Shown: positions 9,089 through 18,602, numbered from the stretch's first letter. The stretch: 45,277 bases of DNA from Mesorhizobium intechi (GCF_002879535.1 NZ_PNOT02000060.1:1-45277); one strand, 5' to 3'. Translations and numbers: made by a program. Notes: generated by a model from the sequence alone, not told the origin.

Positions 9089-9811
9089 TCAGTCCTTGTT
9101 GCCGAAGAGTTTCTTCAGCATGGCGGCCATCGGGCCGGATTCCGGCAGTTTGGCCGGCGCCTGCTGCGGGCGTGCCTGGCGGATGTGACTCTGTTGCTTG
9201 GGGGCCTGCTTCGACGCGGCCTTATCGAGTTCCAGAACCGTCTTGCCCTGGACGGCAAGGGCGGCCTTGTTCATGAAGCCGGATTCGTCGCCCTTGACGA
9301 TCATGGCGGCGTTGTCGGCGATCGCGTCGAGCAACGGATCGAGCCATTCGTGGTCAGCCTTGGCGAAATCGCCGAGGACATGGTGCTGGACCATTTCCTT
9401 GACGCCGGGATGACCGACGCCGATGCGCACACGGCGATAGGCGTTGCCGACGTTGCCGTCGATCGAGCGGATGCCGTTGTGGCCGCCGGCGCCGCCGCCG
9501 GTCTTGACGCGCAGCTTGCCTTCGGCAAGGTCGATCTCGTCATAGAAGACGGTGAGCGCGGAAAGCTCGAGCTTGTAGAAGCGCAGCGCCTCGCCGACCG
9601 ACTGACCGGACAGGTTCATGAAGGTCTGCGGCTTGATCAGGATGACCTTTTCGCCGGCAATCGTGCCCTCGGCGATCAGGCCCTGGAATTTCTTCGACCA
9701 GGGCGAAAAGGAATGGCGGCGGGCAATTGCGTCCGCCGCCATGAAGCCGACATTGTGCCGGTTATCAGCGTATTTCGCGCCCGGATTGCCGAGGCCTGCA
9801 AAGACAAGCAT
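9089..9811 (-). CDS. pth: Peptidyl-tRNA hydrolase
   Basis: Recycles peptidyl-tRNA released prematurely from ribosomes by cleaving the ester bond. The N-terminus [20 protein letters not shown] carries the Asn and catalytic His of the family, followed by [13 protein letters not shown] and the conserved block [13 protein letters not shown]. At 240 aa it is longer than the E. coli enzyme (about 194 aa) because of a Gln/Ala/Pro-rich basic C-terminal tail (roughly residues 190-235), common in Rhizobiales. It begins 23 nt after rplY and is surely co-transcribed with it. Confidence 0.96.
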   Translation of the reverse strand: MLVFAGLGNPGAKYADNRHNVGFMAADAIARRHSFSPWSKKFQGLIAEGTIAGEKVILIKPQTFMNLSGQSVGEALRFYKLELSALTVFYDEIDLAEGKLRVKTGGGAGGHNGIRSIDGNVGNAYRRVRIGVGHPGVKEMVQHHVLGDFAKADHEWLDPLLDAIADNAAMIVKGDESGFMNKAALAVQGKTVLELDKAASKQAPKQQSHIRQARPQQAPAKLPESGPMAAMLKKLFGNKD

Positions 9812-9834
9812 CGTCTGCTCCAGACGGGAAAGAG

Positions 9835-10476
9835 TTACTTCTCTTCGGCGACAGGTGCCGCTTCAGGTGCAGCCACTTCGACCGTCTCTTCCGCCTCCGG
9901 CTTCATCGCCGACGAGCCGGCGATGGTCGCGATGGTGAAGTCGCGGTCGGAGATGACCGGCTTGACGCCGGCCGGCAGCTTGACCGCCGAGATGTGGATC
10001 GAGTCGCCGATGTTGGTGCCGGTGAGATCGATGGTGATGAATTCCGGGATCGCATTGGCCGGGCAGTGGAACTCGACTTCGTGACGCACGATGTTGAGCA
10101 CGCCGCCGCGCTTGATGCCGGGCGACTTGTCCTCATTGATGAAGTGGACAGGCACGTCGACATTGACCTCGGTGTCCTTGCCGATGCGCAGGAAGTCGAC
10201 ATGGACAGGGAAATCCTTGACCGGGTCGAGCTGAAAATCCTTCGGCAGGACCTGGATCTTCTTGCCGTCGACATCGATCGTGGCGATCGTGGTCAGGAAC
10301 CCGCCGCCATGGATCTTGTAGTAGATGTCCTTGTAGGTGAGAGCGATAGCCAGGGGAGGCTGCTTGTCACCGTAGATTACTGCAGGCACTTTACCGTTGC
10401 GGCGAACTGCACGGGCGGACCCCTTACCGACCTGTTCGCGTGCTTCGGCCTTGAGCTCGTAAGTGTCGTGGCTCAT
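9835..10476 (-). CDS. rplY: 50S ribosomal protein L25 / Ctc-type general stress protein
   Basis: 5S-rRNA-binding ribosomal protein of the long, two-domain Ctc/TL5 form (213 aa). The N-terminal L25 domain (about 1-95) contains [20 protein letters not shown], and the beta-rich C-terminal domain (about 96-190) contains [19 protein letters not shown] tail rich in Glu, Ala and Val ends at residue 213. ATG 10476 is preceded by a plausible promoter about 130 bp upstream. It heads the rplY-pth-(ychF) unit, an arrangement widespread in bacteria that links translation quality-control genes. Confidence 0.95.
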   Translation of the reverse strand: MSHDTYELKAEAREQVGKGSARAVRRNGKVPAVIYGDKQPPLAIALTYKDIYYKIHGGGFLTTIATIDVDGKKIQVLPKDFQLDPVKDFPVHVDFLRIGKDTEVNVDVPVHFINEDKSPGIKRGGVLNIVRHEVEFHCPANAIPEFITIDLTGTNIGDSIHISAVKLPAGVKPVISDRDFTIATIAGSSAMKPEAEETVEVAAPEAAPVAEEK

Positions 10477-10604
10477 GGCATTTCCTTTCGGTTGTTCTGG
10501 AGCGTTCGCGGCGGGCAGTGTGCCTGGACCGTAAACGTCGAAAGCCGCCGGGTGAGGCGGCCTTCCGCCGCGTTGCCTCCAAGGGTGTCTACGCGGGTGG
10601 CGGC

Positions 10605-10633
10605 TCTATAGCGGAAGGCGGCCGGAGGTGCAA
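10605..10633 (-). promoter_or_regulatory. Probable sigma-70 type promoter of rplY-pth
   Basis: On the minus strand TTGCAC (10633-10628) and TATAGA (10610-10605) are separated by exactly 17 bp, close to the rhizobial CTTGAC-N17-CTATAT consensus. The predicted transcript would have a 5' leader of about 120 nt before rplY. Confidence 0.55.
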
Positions 10634-10730
10634 GCGGTTGGGCTGGAAGGCATTGAAGGCAGTTCGAGGATCGAGAACATACCGGGAACCCCGTTTGCGA
10701 CAAAATGCAGGTTTGGACGTGTCCCGGCCG

Positions 10731-11696
10731 TCATTGCCGCGGCCTATGTTTAGACAACCAGCGGCGAAGCTTTTGGATCAAGGTGCGTTTGACTCGCGCA
10801 CGGGAGCTGACCTGCACGCGCCAGTCCGGAATATCAATCTCGGATTCCGTGCTCGCCGCCAGAGCCTTCTGCGCCAGCCATGCCACGTCGACAAGCGCGC
10901 AGCCATTGGCTAGCAACCGGCTGGTGAGCATCAGCTCATTGAGGATAGCCCGGGCCTTGCTTTCGAAAAAAGGCAGCGTTTCAGGTGTAAGATCGAACCT
11001 TGAATGCCAGACCGGCTCTTTGCCAGATTCGTCGCCGGTGAGCCAACGTAGCAAAAGCTGCTGATATCCTTGCGAGATCGGTGCGTCATCACGGAAGGGC
11101 TGTCGAGGGTTGCCGCTGAAAATCGGCGCGTCCCTGCTGACGCTTACCAGGGATCCCAGGCTGCTGAGCTGCCGCGGGTTCATCAGGATGAACGAGCTGC
11201 GGAGCCAGGCCTGCGAACGGATTCCGAAGATCGAGACGGCCTCGCGGTGAGAATCAATGCAACCCAGCGCTCCTTGCAAACCAAGCAACGACCGCAACGT
11301 GCCACCATCAATCAATTTGAGATAATCAGATCCGGGTGCGGCGAAAGCCGAAGTGGCCAAGTGGATCAGATCATAGTCATGAAGTTTTGCGCCGATATGA
11401 TTGATGCCGCGGTCCCACGCGGAGAACTCCCAATCTTCGTTCGACGCGCCGATCAGTTCGACCCCGCGGTCCAAATCAGAGCCATGACCGACTGGCAGCG
11501 AATTGTCGATCACCAGCATGCGATGCGCAACGCCCGGCATCTGGCGGGCGAACATAGCTCGCAAGTCCTGCCATGCGGTCGGATACTTCTCGGTCCCGTG
11601 ACGCACCAGAAGGGTCAAAACACGAAGCGGCTGGGCGTGCATGGCATTGCAGGTCATGACGAAGCCACTTGTCCTGGGGCTGCTGACACCATTCAT
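10731..11696 (-). CDS. Hypothetical protein with glycosyltransferase-like features
   Basis: 321-aa protein that I do not recognise with certainty. An early strand/turn pattern, HRMLVIDNSLP, resembles the GT-A fold of family-2 glycosyltransferases, and later segments (EFSAWDRGI, then DYDLIHLATSAFAAPGSDY, then SSFILMNPRQL) recall rhamnan-synthesis-type (RgpF-like) transferases. No signal peptide or membrane segment is seen. The C-terminus is strongly basic (RRWLSKHRPRQ). Base composition is visibly less GC-rich than its neighbours and it stands alone between rplY and ohrR, so it may have been acquired. ATG 11696 is the longest start; ATG codons at 11657 and 11642 are alternatives. A role in surface-polysaccharide assembly is only a guess. 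Confidence 0.6.
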   Translation of the reverse strand: MNGVSSPRTSGFVMTCNAMHAQPLRVLTLLVRHGTEKYPTAWQDLRAMFARQMPGVAHRMLVIDNSLPVGHGSDLDRGVELIGASNEDWEFSAWDRGINHIGAKLHDYDLIHLATSAFAAPGSDYLKLIDGGTLRSLLGLQGALGCIDSHREAVSIFGIRSQAWLRSSFILMNPRQLSSLGSLVSVSRDAPIFSGNPRQPFRDDAPISQGYQQLLLRWLTGDESGKEPVWHSRFDLTPETLPFFESKARAILNELMLTSRLLANGCALVDVAWLAQKALAASTESEIDIPDWRVQVSSRARVKRTLIQKLRRWLSKHRPRQ

Positions 11697-11718
11697 CTCA
11701 TCGTCGCCGCGGCATTGC

Positions 11719-11758
11719 CTATAGCAGAATCGAGAGCCCTATAGCAGGCTCGAGAGCC
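11719..11758. repeat. Tandem 20-bp direct repeat
   Basis: CTATAGCAGAATCGAGAGCC (11719-11738) is followed immediately by CTATAGCAGGCTCGAGAGCC (11739-11758), identical but for two adjacent bases. Each unit carries the palindrome CTATAG, which on the minus strand can serve as a -10 element. Confidence 0.85.
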
Positions 11759-11768
11759 GGTGGGTCAA
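11739..11768 (-). promoter_or_regulatory. Candidate promoter of the glycosyltransferase-like gene, inside the tandem repeat
   Basis: On the minus strand TTGACC (11768-11763) and CTATAG (11744-11739) are 18 bp apart. A second copy of CTATAG lies 20 bp further downstream through the repeat. The coding start is at 11696, giving a short leader. Confidence 0.45.
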
Positions 11769-11875
11769 TTCCCCGCGGCTCCTCAAGCTCGAATTTTCGG
11801 CCCAGCCTGAGCACGAGAGGCGAACCAAGGAGCATTTCGATGCCGTGCGAGCGCGGTCAAGCCGTGCCGAGGTAC

Positions 11876-12322
11876 TCAAGCGTCAGCCGGGGGCTGCCGA
11901 TCGCCGGTTAACGCATTGCGCAGCGCCTGGATTTGCCGGTTCAGCGCACCGATCTCCGCCAGTGTCATGCCCGAACGCTCGATCAAGGTCTCGTTGAGGC
12001 AGTTGCACCGGACGAGCAGCGCGCGCCCCGCCGATGTCAGGTCGACCTGGACCTGGCGTTCGTCGGCCTGGCTGCGCTGCCGCGTGACCAACCCGGCCTG
12101 TTCCATGCGCTTCACCAGCGGCGTGACGGTGCTCGATTCCAACGCGAGCCGATGGGCGACGCCGCCTACCGACATGCCGTCGGCCTCGCCCAGCGCGTTG
12201 AGGACGAGATATTGCGGATAGGTGATCCCCATCTCGTCCAGCATCGGCTTGTAGGTGCGGTTGATCGCCATCGAGGTGGCGTAGAGCGTGAAGCAAAGCT
12301 GATTGTCCAACGGGAGGGGCAC
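11876..12322 (-). CDS. ohrR: OhrR-type MarR-family redox repressor
   Basis: 148-aa winged-helix repressor. The N-terminus LDNQLCFTLYATS places Cys10 where the peroxide-sensing Cys15 of Bacillus OhrR sits, and the two tyrosines that bond the reduced thiolate are kept (Tyr24 in TYKPML, Tyr35 in ITYPQY, offset by the same five residues). Two extra Cys (106 and 108) could make it a 2-Cys type sensor. The start is GTG, the only start codon before an in-frame stop, with AAAGGA about 7 nt upstream. It is divergent from a chloroperoxidase-like hydrolase, with which it shares a palindrome-rich intergenic region; no ohr gene is nearby. Oxidation by organic peroxide or hypochlorite would be expected to release DNA. 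Confidence 0.85.
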   Translation of the reverse strand: MPLPLDNQLCFTLYATSMAINRTYKPMLDEMGITYPQYLVLNALGEADGMSVGGVAHRLALESSTVTPLVKRMEQAGLVTRQRSQADERQVQVDLTSAGRALLVRCNCLNETLIERSGMTLAEIGALNRQIQALRNALTGDRQPPADA

Positions 12323-12345
12323 GACGCATTCCTTTGCCGATTAAT

Positions 12346-12448
12346 CACGAAATATGTACCACGAAATATGATATCGCGATATATATTTTTGTGGACATGG
12401 CTTCCGCGCTGCGCTAGCCATATAGGTATCGCGATATTGTTTATCGCG
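12346..12448. promoter_or_regulatory. AT-rich operator region between ohrR and chloroperoxidase gene
   Basis: Within 145 bp lie an 11-bp direct repeat CACGAAATATG (12346-12356 and 12360-12370), a perfect palindrome ATATCGCGATAT (12371-12382), a second palindrome TATCGCGATA (12427-12436) and a third half-copy TATCGCG (12442-12448). The segment is far more AT-rich than its surroundings. The placement suggests OhrR operators overlapping both divergent promoters; this is inferred, not shown. Confidence 0.65.
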
Positions 12449-12467
12449 GAAATCAAAGGAGATTGAG

Positions 12468-13325
12468 ATGGCTTCGCAGACGAAATCCGGGTCCGGCAGC
12501 GGCACGGTCACCACCAAGGACGGCACGCAGATCTTCTACAAGGACTGGGGAACTGGCCAGCCCATCGTCTTCCATCACGGCTGGCCGTTGAGCAGCGACG
12601 ACTGGGACGCACAGATGCTGTTCTTCCTCGCACAAGGCTACCGCGTCATCGCCCATGACCGGCGCGGCCATGGCCGGTCGACGCAGACGGATGTCGGCAA
12701 CGAGATGGACACCTACGCCGCCGATGTCGCTGAACTCGCCGCGCATCTCGACCTCAAGGACGCCATCCATGTCGGCCATTCGACCGGCGGCGGCGAGGTG
12801 GCGCGCTATGTTGCGAAATACGGCTCAGGTGGCCGCGTCGCCAAGGCGGTGCTGATCGGCGCGGTGCCGCCAATCATGCTCAAGACGGCTGCCAATCCCG
12901 GCGGCCTGCCGATCGAGGTCTTCGACGGTTTCCGCGCTGCCCAGGCGGCCAACCGCGCCCAGTTCTTCCGCGACGTTCCTGCCGGTCCGTTCTATGGCTT
13001 CAACCGTCCGGGCGCCGAGGTTTCGCAGGGCGTCGTCGACAATTGGTGGCGTCAGGGCATGATGGGCGGCACCAAGGCGCATTATGATTGCATCAAGGCT
13101 TTCTCGGAAACCGACTTCACCGAGGATCTGAAGGCGATCGACGTGCCGGTGCTGGTCATGCATGGCGACGACGACCAGATCGTCCCGATCGCCGACTCGG
13201 CGCTGCTGTCGATCAAGCTGCTCAAGAGGGGCGAGCTCAAGGTCTACAAGGGTTTCCCGCACGGCATGGCGACAACGCATGCCGACGTCATCAACGCCGA
13301 CCTGCTGGCCTTCTTCAAGGCTTGA
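12468..13325 (+). CDS. Cofactor-free chloroperoxidase / alpha-beta hydrolase
   Basis: 285-aa alpha/beta hydrolase of the non-haem haloperoxidase (perhydrolase) group, which can form peracids and oxidise halides, and which may in vivo hydrolyse an ester or lactone. The catalytic triad is visible: Ser105 in GHSTGGGE, Asp236 in [10 protein letters not shown] and His265 in [10 protein letters not shown]. The oxyanion-hole HGWP (37-40) is present. There is no signal peptide, so it is cytosolic. ATG 12468 is preceded by AAAGGAGAT. It is transcribed away from ohrR and is therefore likely to be a redox-induced detoxification enzyme. A strong terminator follows. Confidence 0.88.
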   Translation: MASQTKSGSGSGTVTTKDGTQIFYKDWGTGQPIVFHHGWPLSSDDWDAQMLFFLAQGYRVIAHDRRGHGRSTQTDVGNEMDTYAADVAELAAHLDLKDAIHVGHSTGGGEVARYVAKYGSGGRVAKAVLIGAVPPIMLKTAANPGGLPIEVFDGFRAAQAANRAQFFRDVPAGPFYGFNRPGAEVSQGVVDNWWRQGMMGGTKAHYDCIKAFSETDFTEDLKAIDVPVLVMHGDDDQIVPIADSALLSIKLLKRGELKVYKGFPHGMATTHADVINADLLAFFKA

Positions 13326-13342
13326 GTGCCCTAAGGACAAAG

Positions 13343-13370
13343 AGGCACCCGCCAAATGGCGGGTGCCTTT
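13343..13370 (+). terminator. Rho-independent terminator of the chloroperoxidase gene
   Basis: Perfect 10-bp stem GGCACCCGCC / GGCGGGTGCC, loop AAAT, then TTT, starting 18 nt after the stop codon; it also faces the convergent efflux gene. Confidence 0.85.
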
Positions 13371-13396
13371 GCGTATCCGTTCGTGGTCAGCCGAAG

Positions 13397-14680
13397 CTAG
13401 GCTGTTGCCTGCGCCTTGCGGGCTTCTTTCATGTTGGGCAGAAACACCGTCAGCAGCCCCAGGAACGGTAGATACGAGCAGATCTGGAAGACGAAATCGA
13501 TGCCCTTCATGTCGGCGACGACGCCGAGCACGGCAGCCGCAATGCCGCCCATGCCGAAGGCGAAGCCGAAGAAGATGCCGGCGATCATGCCGACGCGGCC
13601 GGGCACCAGTTCCTGTGCGAAGACGACGATGTTGGAGAAGGCCGACGACAGGATGAGGCCAATCAGCACGGTCAGCACCATCGTCCATTGCAGGTTGGCG
13701 TAGGGCAGTGCCAGCGTGAAGGGCAGCACGCCGACGATCGAGAACCAGATCATCGCCTTCTGCCCGTAGCGGTCGCCGAACGGGCCGCCGAGAAGGATGC
13801 CCAGCGCCGAGGCGCCGAGGAAAAGGAACAGCATCACCTGGCTCATCTGCACCGATACCCCGAACTTATGGATGGAGTAGAAGGTGTAGTAGCTGGCAAG
13901 GCTGGCGATGTAGGCGTTCTTGCTCAGCACCAGCAGCGTCAGAACGACCAGCGCGCTCATAACCTTGCGGCGCGGGAAGGGCGAGACAAAGCTGGCCGCC
14001 TTGCGGGTGCCTTGCGCGGCGCGCAAGCGGCTGTACCAGCCGCCGACCTGCCACAAAACGACGATGCCGATCAGCGAGCCGACGGCGAACCAGGCGATGC
14101 TGGTCTGGCCGAATGGGACGACGATGAAAGCGGCCAGCAGCGGCCCCATCGACTGGCCGAAATTGCCACCGACCTGGAACAGCGACTGCGCCAGGCCAAA
14201 CCGGCCCCCCGAGGCGAAACGCGCGATGCGTGAGGATTCGGGATGGAAGATCGCCGAGCCGATGCCGATCAACGAGGCGCCGATGAGCAGCAGGTAATAA
14301 TGCCCGGCATAGGCCAGCACGACCAAGCCGATCAACGATGAGGCCATGCCGTAGGGCAGGGAATAGGGCATCGGCCGCTTGTCGGTGATCATGCCGATCA
14401 CCGGCTGCAGCAAGGACGCCGTCACCTGGAAGGTGAAGGTCAGCAGGCCGATTTGCCAGAAATCGAGGCCGTAATTCTGTTTCAGAAGCGGATAAATGGC
14501 CGATAGCAGCGACTGCATGATGTCGTTGATGCAATGGCAGAAGCTCACTGCCAGGATGACGGTGAAGGCCGTCGCCTGGGCTGAGGCGTGACTGGCGGTC
14601 GCTGGTGACGCGACGCTGGCGGCTGTCGTATCGGTCAAGGCAGGCTCCGTGGTCTTTTTGGCGGGCACACCCGCAGGCAA
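13397..14680 (-). CDS. fsr: MFS efflux transporter of the fosmidomycin-resistance (Fsr) type
   Basis: Inner-membrane major-facilitator exporter with 12 predicted helices. It matches the Fsr subfamily: the first helix contains CHCINDIMQSLLSAIYPLL, followed by TFQVTASLLQPVIGMITDK, then GSAIFHPESSRIARFASGG and GLAQSLFQVGGNFGQS, all Fsr hallmarks. Known members confer fosmidomycin resistance; other substrates are possible. No ATG precedes the first helix. The longest frame begins with TTG at 14824 but would overlap the divergent araC-like gene; I prefer TTG 14680, which has GGGAG 11 nt upstream (427 aa). GTG 14668 is an alternative. An Ala/Thr-rich cytoplasmic tail precedes helix 1. Confidence 0.88.
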   Translation of the reverse strand: MPAGVPAKKTTEPALTDTTAASVASPATASHASAQATAFTVILAVSFCHCINDIMQSLLSAIYPLLKQNYGLDFWQIGLLTFTFQVTASLLQPVIGMITDKRPMPYSLPYGMASSLIGLVVLAYAGHYYLLLIGASLIGIGSAIFHPESSRIARFASGGRFGLAQSLFQVGGNFGQSMGPLLAAFIVVPFGQTSIAWFAVGSLIGIVVLWQVGGWYSRLRAAQGTRKAASFVSPFPRRKVMSALVVLTLLVLSKNAYIASLASYYTFYSIHKFGVSVQMSQVMLFLFLGASALGILLGGPFGDRYGQKAMIWFSIVGVLPFTLALPYANLQWTMVLTVLIGLILSSAFSNIVVFAQELVPGRVGMIAGIFFGFAFGMGGIAAAVLGVVADMKGIDFVFQICSYLPFLGLLTVFLPNMKEARKAQATA

Positions 14681-14789
14681 TGTGGCGGACGCTCCCGCGG
14701 CCGCTTCAGGGACGGTTGCCTTATAAGCCGCTTGCCGCGCGACTTCTTTCGTGGTTTGGTCCAATAGTTTCGCAAGTGGGCCATACAAG

Positions 14790-15668
14790 ATGCCGCATGG
14801 CAGGGAAATCTTCCGCGCCGGCAATGCCGATCTCGGTCAATTGCACCAGAGCCGCTGGCAATGGCTGGAGGAGGTCGCCGGGCCGGCGGTGGCGTTGCCG
14901 ACCGAATATCCAGACGGTTACCACGTGCCGCAACACCGCCACAGGCGCAGCCAGTTGCTGCACGCGCTGGTCGGCGTCGTGCTGGTGACGACGCGGCATG
15001 GGCGCTGGATGGTGCCGCCAGACCATGCGATGTGGATTCCGGCCGGCATCGAGCATTCCGTCGAGATGCTGGGCGATGTCTCGATGCGCTCGGTCTACGT
15101 CATGCCGGGCGCGATCCCGGGGCTGCCGGAAGGCTTGCGCGTCGTTGGCGTCACCGCGCTGATGCACAGCCTGATCGTGGAATCGGAGAAGCTGCCGCAA
15201 GGCGGCGAGCTGGAAGGGCGCGGCGGGTTGATCATGAAGCTGTTGCTGCATGAGATTCCGGCCTTGCCGGAACGGCCGCTCGGCCTGCCATTCCCGTCCG
15301 ATGCGAAGCTGGCGGCGCTGTGCCGCCGCTTCGTCGCCGCACCCTCGCCGCATGCGACGATCGACGAGTGGGCCGAGGCCGCCGGCATGAGCCGGCGCTC
15401 CTTCACGCGCGCCTTCCAGCGCCAGACCGGCCTGTCGCTGTCGACATGGCGCCAGCAGGCCTGCCTCTTCGCGGCGCTGCCGCGGCTAGCCGATGGCGAG
15501 CCGATCACCCGGGTGGCGCTCGATCTCGGCTATGACAGCGTGCCGGCCTTCATCACCATGTTCAAGCGCATGCTGGGCTCGTCGCCGCGCGGCTATATGC
15601 GCGGCGCGCGGGACAATAGCGAAGGCATGCGGCGAGCCCCGCCTCGCCTTGAGGCCCCGGCGCCATAG
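14790..15668 (+). CDS. AraC-family transcriptional regulator with cupin sensor domain
   Basis: 292-aa regulator. The N-terminal half is a cupin-like sensor (HVPQHRHRRSQLLHAL, then GRWMVPPDHAMWIPAGIEHS with the cupin His pattern). The C-terminal AraC-type DNA-binding domain with two helix-turn-helix units spans about residues 185-280 (WAEAAGMSRRSFTRAFQRQT and VALDLGYDSVPAFITMFKR). GTG 14751 would be a longer start; ATG 14790 leaves a more reasonable divergent spacing from the Fsr-like pump, which it most likely controls. The ligand is unknown. Confidence 0.88.
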   Translation: MPHGREIFRAGNADLGQLHQSRWQWLEEVAGPAVALPTEYPDGYHVPQHRHRRSQLLHALVGVVLVTTRHGRWMVPPDHAMWIPAGIEHSVEMLGDVSMRSVYVMPGAIPGLPEGLRVVGVTALMHSLIVESEKLPQGGELEGRGGLIMKLLLHEIPALPERPLGLPFPSDAKLAALCRRFVAAPSPHATIDEWAEAAGMSRRSFTRAFQRQTGLSLSTWRQQACLFAALPRLADGEPITRVALDLGYDSVPAFITMFKRMLGSSPRGYMRGARDNSEGMRRAPPRLEAPAP

Positions 15669-15694
15669 CAAGCAATGCCGGAGCCCGTTAGCGC

Positions 15695-16672
15695 CTAGTC
15701 CATCTGAACGCCGCTCGCCTTGACGATCGGCTCCCATTTGGCGAGTTCAGCCTTCACATGCGTTGCCAGCTCTTCCGGAGTGGAGGCCACGATCGAGGCG
15801 CTGAATTGGCCCATGCGCGCAATCACATCGGGATCCTGCAGCGCCTTGGCTGCTGCCTTGTGCAGAACCTCGACCACGTCCGCGGGGGTGCCCGCGGGCG
15901 CGAACAGGGCATTCCAGCTGTAGGTTTCGTAGCCAGGAATGTTTTCGGCAATCGCCGGGACGTCGGGGAAGGAGGGAACGCGCTGCTTGGTGGTGACGCC
16001 CAGGGCTCGCAGCGTCCCGCCCTTGATATGCCCCGATGAAGACGGCAGGTTGTCGAACATCATCGGCACCTGATTGGCGATGACATCGTTCAGGGCCGGC
16101 CCGGCGCCCTTATAGGGTATGTGCTGCATGCTCACGCCGGCCATCGTCTTGAAAAGTTCGCCCGAGAGATGCAGCGGGGTGCCGTTGCCCGATGAAGCGT
16201 AGGCGTATTTGTCCGGGTCCTTCTTCAACAAGTCGATCAGTTCCTTGACGTCCTTGGCGGGAAATTGAGGGTTCACGACCAGGACGTTCGGCACCAGCAC
16301 AAGCAGCGATATCGGAGCAAAATCCTTGTCCGCATCATAGGGCTTGGTTTTGAGGATGAGCGGGTTGAGTGCGTGTGTCGCAACCGTGCCCATCAGGATC
16401 GTGTAGCCGTCCGGATCCGCCCGGGCGACCTGCGCGGCACCGATGCTGCCGCCGGCGCCGCCGACATTTTCAACGACAATCTGCTGCCCGAGGTTTTCCG
16501 ACATCTTGTTGGCGACGAGGCGCGCGACCAGGTCCGTGGAGCCGCCCGCGGAAAAGGGAACGACCATGGTGATGGTCCGGTCCGGAAAATCGGCCGCCCA
16601 AGCCATCGGAGCCGAAAAGAGAGCCGCGACGGAAACGGCAAGCCCAAGCAAAGTCCTTCGCCGGATTGGCAT
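15695..16672 (-). CDS. Tripartite tricarboxylate transporter (Bug/TctC) substrate-binding protein
   Basis: 325-aa periplasmic solute receptor. A signal peptide ends near MAWAAD (residues 22-27). The family motif follows: FPDRTITMVVPFSAGGSTD, then GGAGGSIGAAQVARADPDGY and IPYKGAGPALNDVIANQV. Family members bind carboxylates such as citrate, nicotinate or glutamate. No TctA/TctB membrane subunits lie in the window, so it is an orphan receptor, as is common for this family. ATG 16672 has AGGAG about 9 nt upstream. The ligand is not predictable. Confidence 0.92.
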   Translation of the reverse strand: MPIRRRTLLGLAVSVAALFSAPMAWAADFPDRTITMVVPFSAGGSTDLVARLVANKMSENLGQQIVVENVGGAGGSIGAAQVARADPDGYTILMGTVATHALNPLILKTKPYDADKDFAPISLLVLVPNVLVVNPQFPAKDVKELIDLLKKDPDKYAYASSGNGTPLHLSGELFKTMAGVSMQHIPYKGAGPALNDVIANQVPMMFDNLPSSSGHIKGGTLRALGVTTKQRVPSFPDVPAIAENIPGYETYSWNALFAPAGTPADVVEVLHKAAAKALQDPDVIARMGQFSASIVASTPEELATHVKAELAKWEPIVKASGVQMD

Positions 16673-16816
16673 ATGCTACTCCTCCATTGTCAACGGGGGC
16701 AGTATGCCACGGCAGGCGCGTCAGGAGAAATGTCTGCTAGCGGGGCAGCGCGGACAAGGAGCCGACAGTAGGGGCGTGCGCCCCGCCCGGCCGACGTTTC
16801 GTCGACCGCGGGAGGG

Positions 16817-17752
<936 letters not shown>

Positions 17753-17812
17753 GCACCGTTCCTGGTGGAGGATGGGAGGGCCTGACAGACTCTCCCGGAC
17801 CTTTTAATCGGG

Positions 17813-17840
17813 CTTTTAGCGGCCCGCGCCGGTATTGCAA
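17813..17840 (-). promoter_or_regulatory. Candidate promoter of prs
   Basis: On the minus strand TTGCAA (17840-17835) and TAAAAG (17818-17813) are 16 bp apart, giving a leader of about 55 nt before the prs ATG. The -10 is only a moderate match. Confidence 0.35.
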
Positions 17841-17920
17841 GCGCCGAGATCGGGAATCCGCCGGCTAAGCTGAAGAAAGGTTCGCGCCATCGCCCGGAGG
17901 CAACACTCAATCATGCCCTG

Positions 17921-18559
17921 CTAGCCGGCCTTGCCACCCAGAAACGCCGCGAACTGATCGATGGTCTGGTCGGCGATCGCCTGCATGGTGGCCGGCGAGA
18001 CCCCCTTCCAGCTGTCGGCGCCCGCGCCGGCGCCGGAATTGGCCGAAGGCGCCTTCATCTGGCCGTTGATGCGGTGCAAGCGGTTGCCCGAGGGGTCGTA
18101 GACATCCCAGACATAGATGACGGTGGTGTCCTTGCCCTCCGAAATCGCCGAGAAATAGCCCTTCAGCACATGGGTCGCGGTCTGGTCGGTACTGCCGGCA
18201 AGCGTGATGCCACGCTGCCTGGCGCGCGTCTGCAGTTCCGCCGTCAGCGGGGTCGCGGCCTCGACCGAAGCGCCGACGATCGGTGCGATCTGCAGCCGCG
18301 TCTTCGACAGGATGGCAGCACTTTGGGCCGGGGTCAGCGGCGTGGTGCTGGTTGCAGCAGTGCTCGTGGTGGCGGCAGGCGCGGTGGGTGACGTCGCGGC
18401 GACGGTGCCCGTTGTGCCTCCCTGGGCTCCCGGCACGGGCTGCGCCGAGGCGACCGGCGGGGTGATGGCGGATGGTTCGAGAACGTCCTTTGCGTTGGTG
18501 CAGGCAGCGAGAGCCAATGCCACAAGCAATGACACGGTCGTCACATGCGATCGTCTCAT
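17921..18559 (-). CDS. Hypothetical lipoprotein
   Basis: 212-aa protein starting at ATG 18559 (GGAG upstream). A lipoprotein signal is clear: MRRSHVTTVSLLVALALAAC, with the lipobox LAAC and Cys20 as the lipidation site. A low-complexity linker rich in Thr, Ala and Pro (about 30-85) leads to a globular C-terminal domain (about 90-205) containing THVLKGYFSAISEGKDTTVI and VWDVYDPSGNRLHRINGQ, which look like beta strands of an envelope-associated fold. I do not know the function; conserved Rhizobiales lipoproteins of this shape are annotated as hypothetical. It lies 43 nt downstream of the M24 gene, on the same strand. Confidence 0.82.
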   Translation of the reverse strand: MRRSHVTTVSLLVALALAACTNAKDVLEPSAITPPVASAQPVPGAQGGTTGTVAATSPTAPAATTSTAATSTTPLTPAQSAAILSKTRLQIAPIVGASVEAATPLTAELQTRARQRGITLAGSTDQTATHVLKGYFSAISEGKDTTVIYVWDVYDPSGNRLHRINGQMKAPSANSGAGAGADSWKGVSPATMQAIADQTIDQFAAFLGGKAG

Positions 18560-18602
18560 TTGCCTTCTAACTCCTTGGCGAAGAACGCCTCCCATTATGG
18601 AT

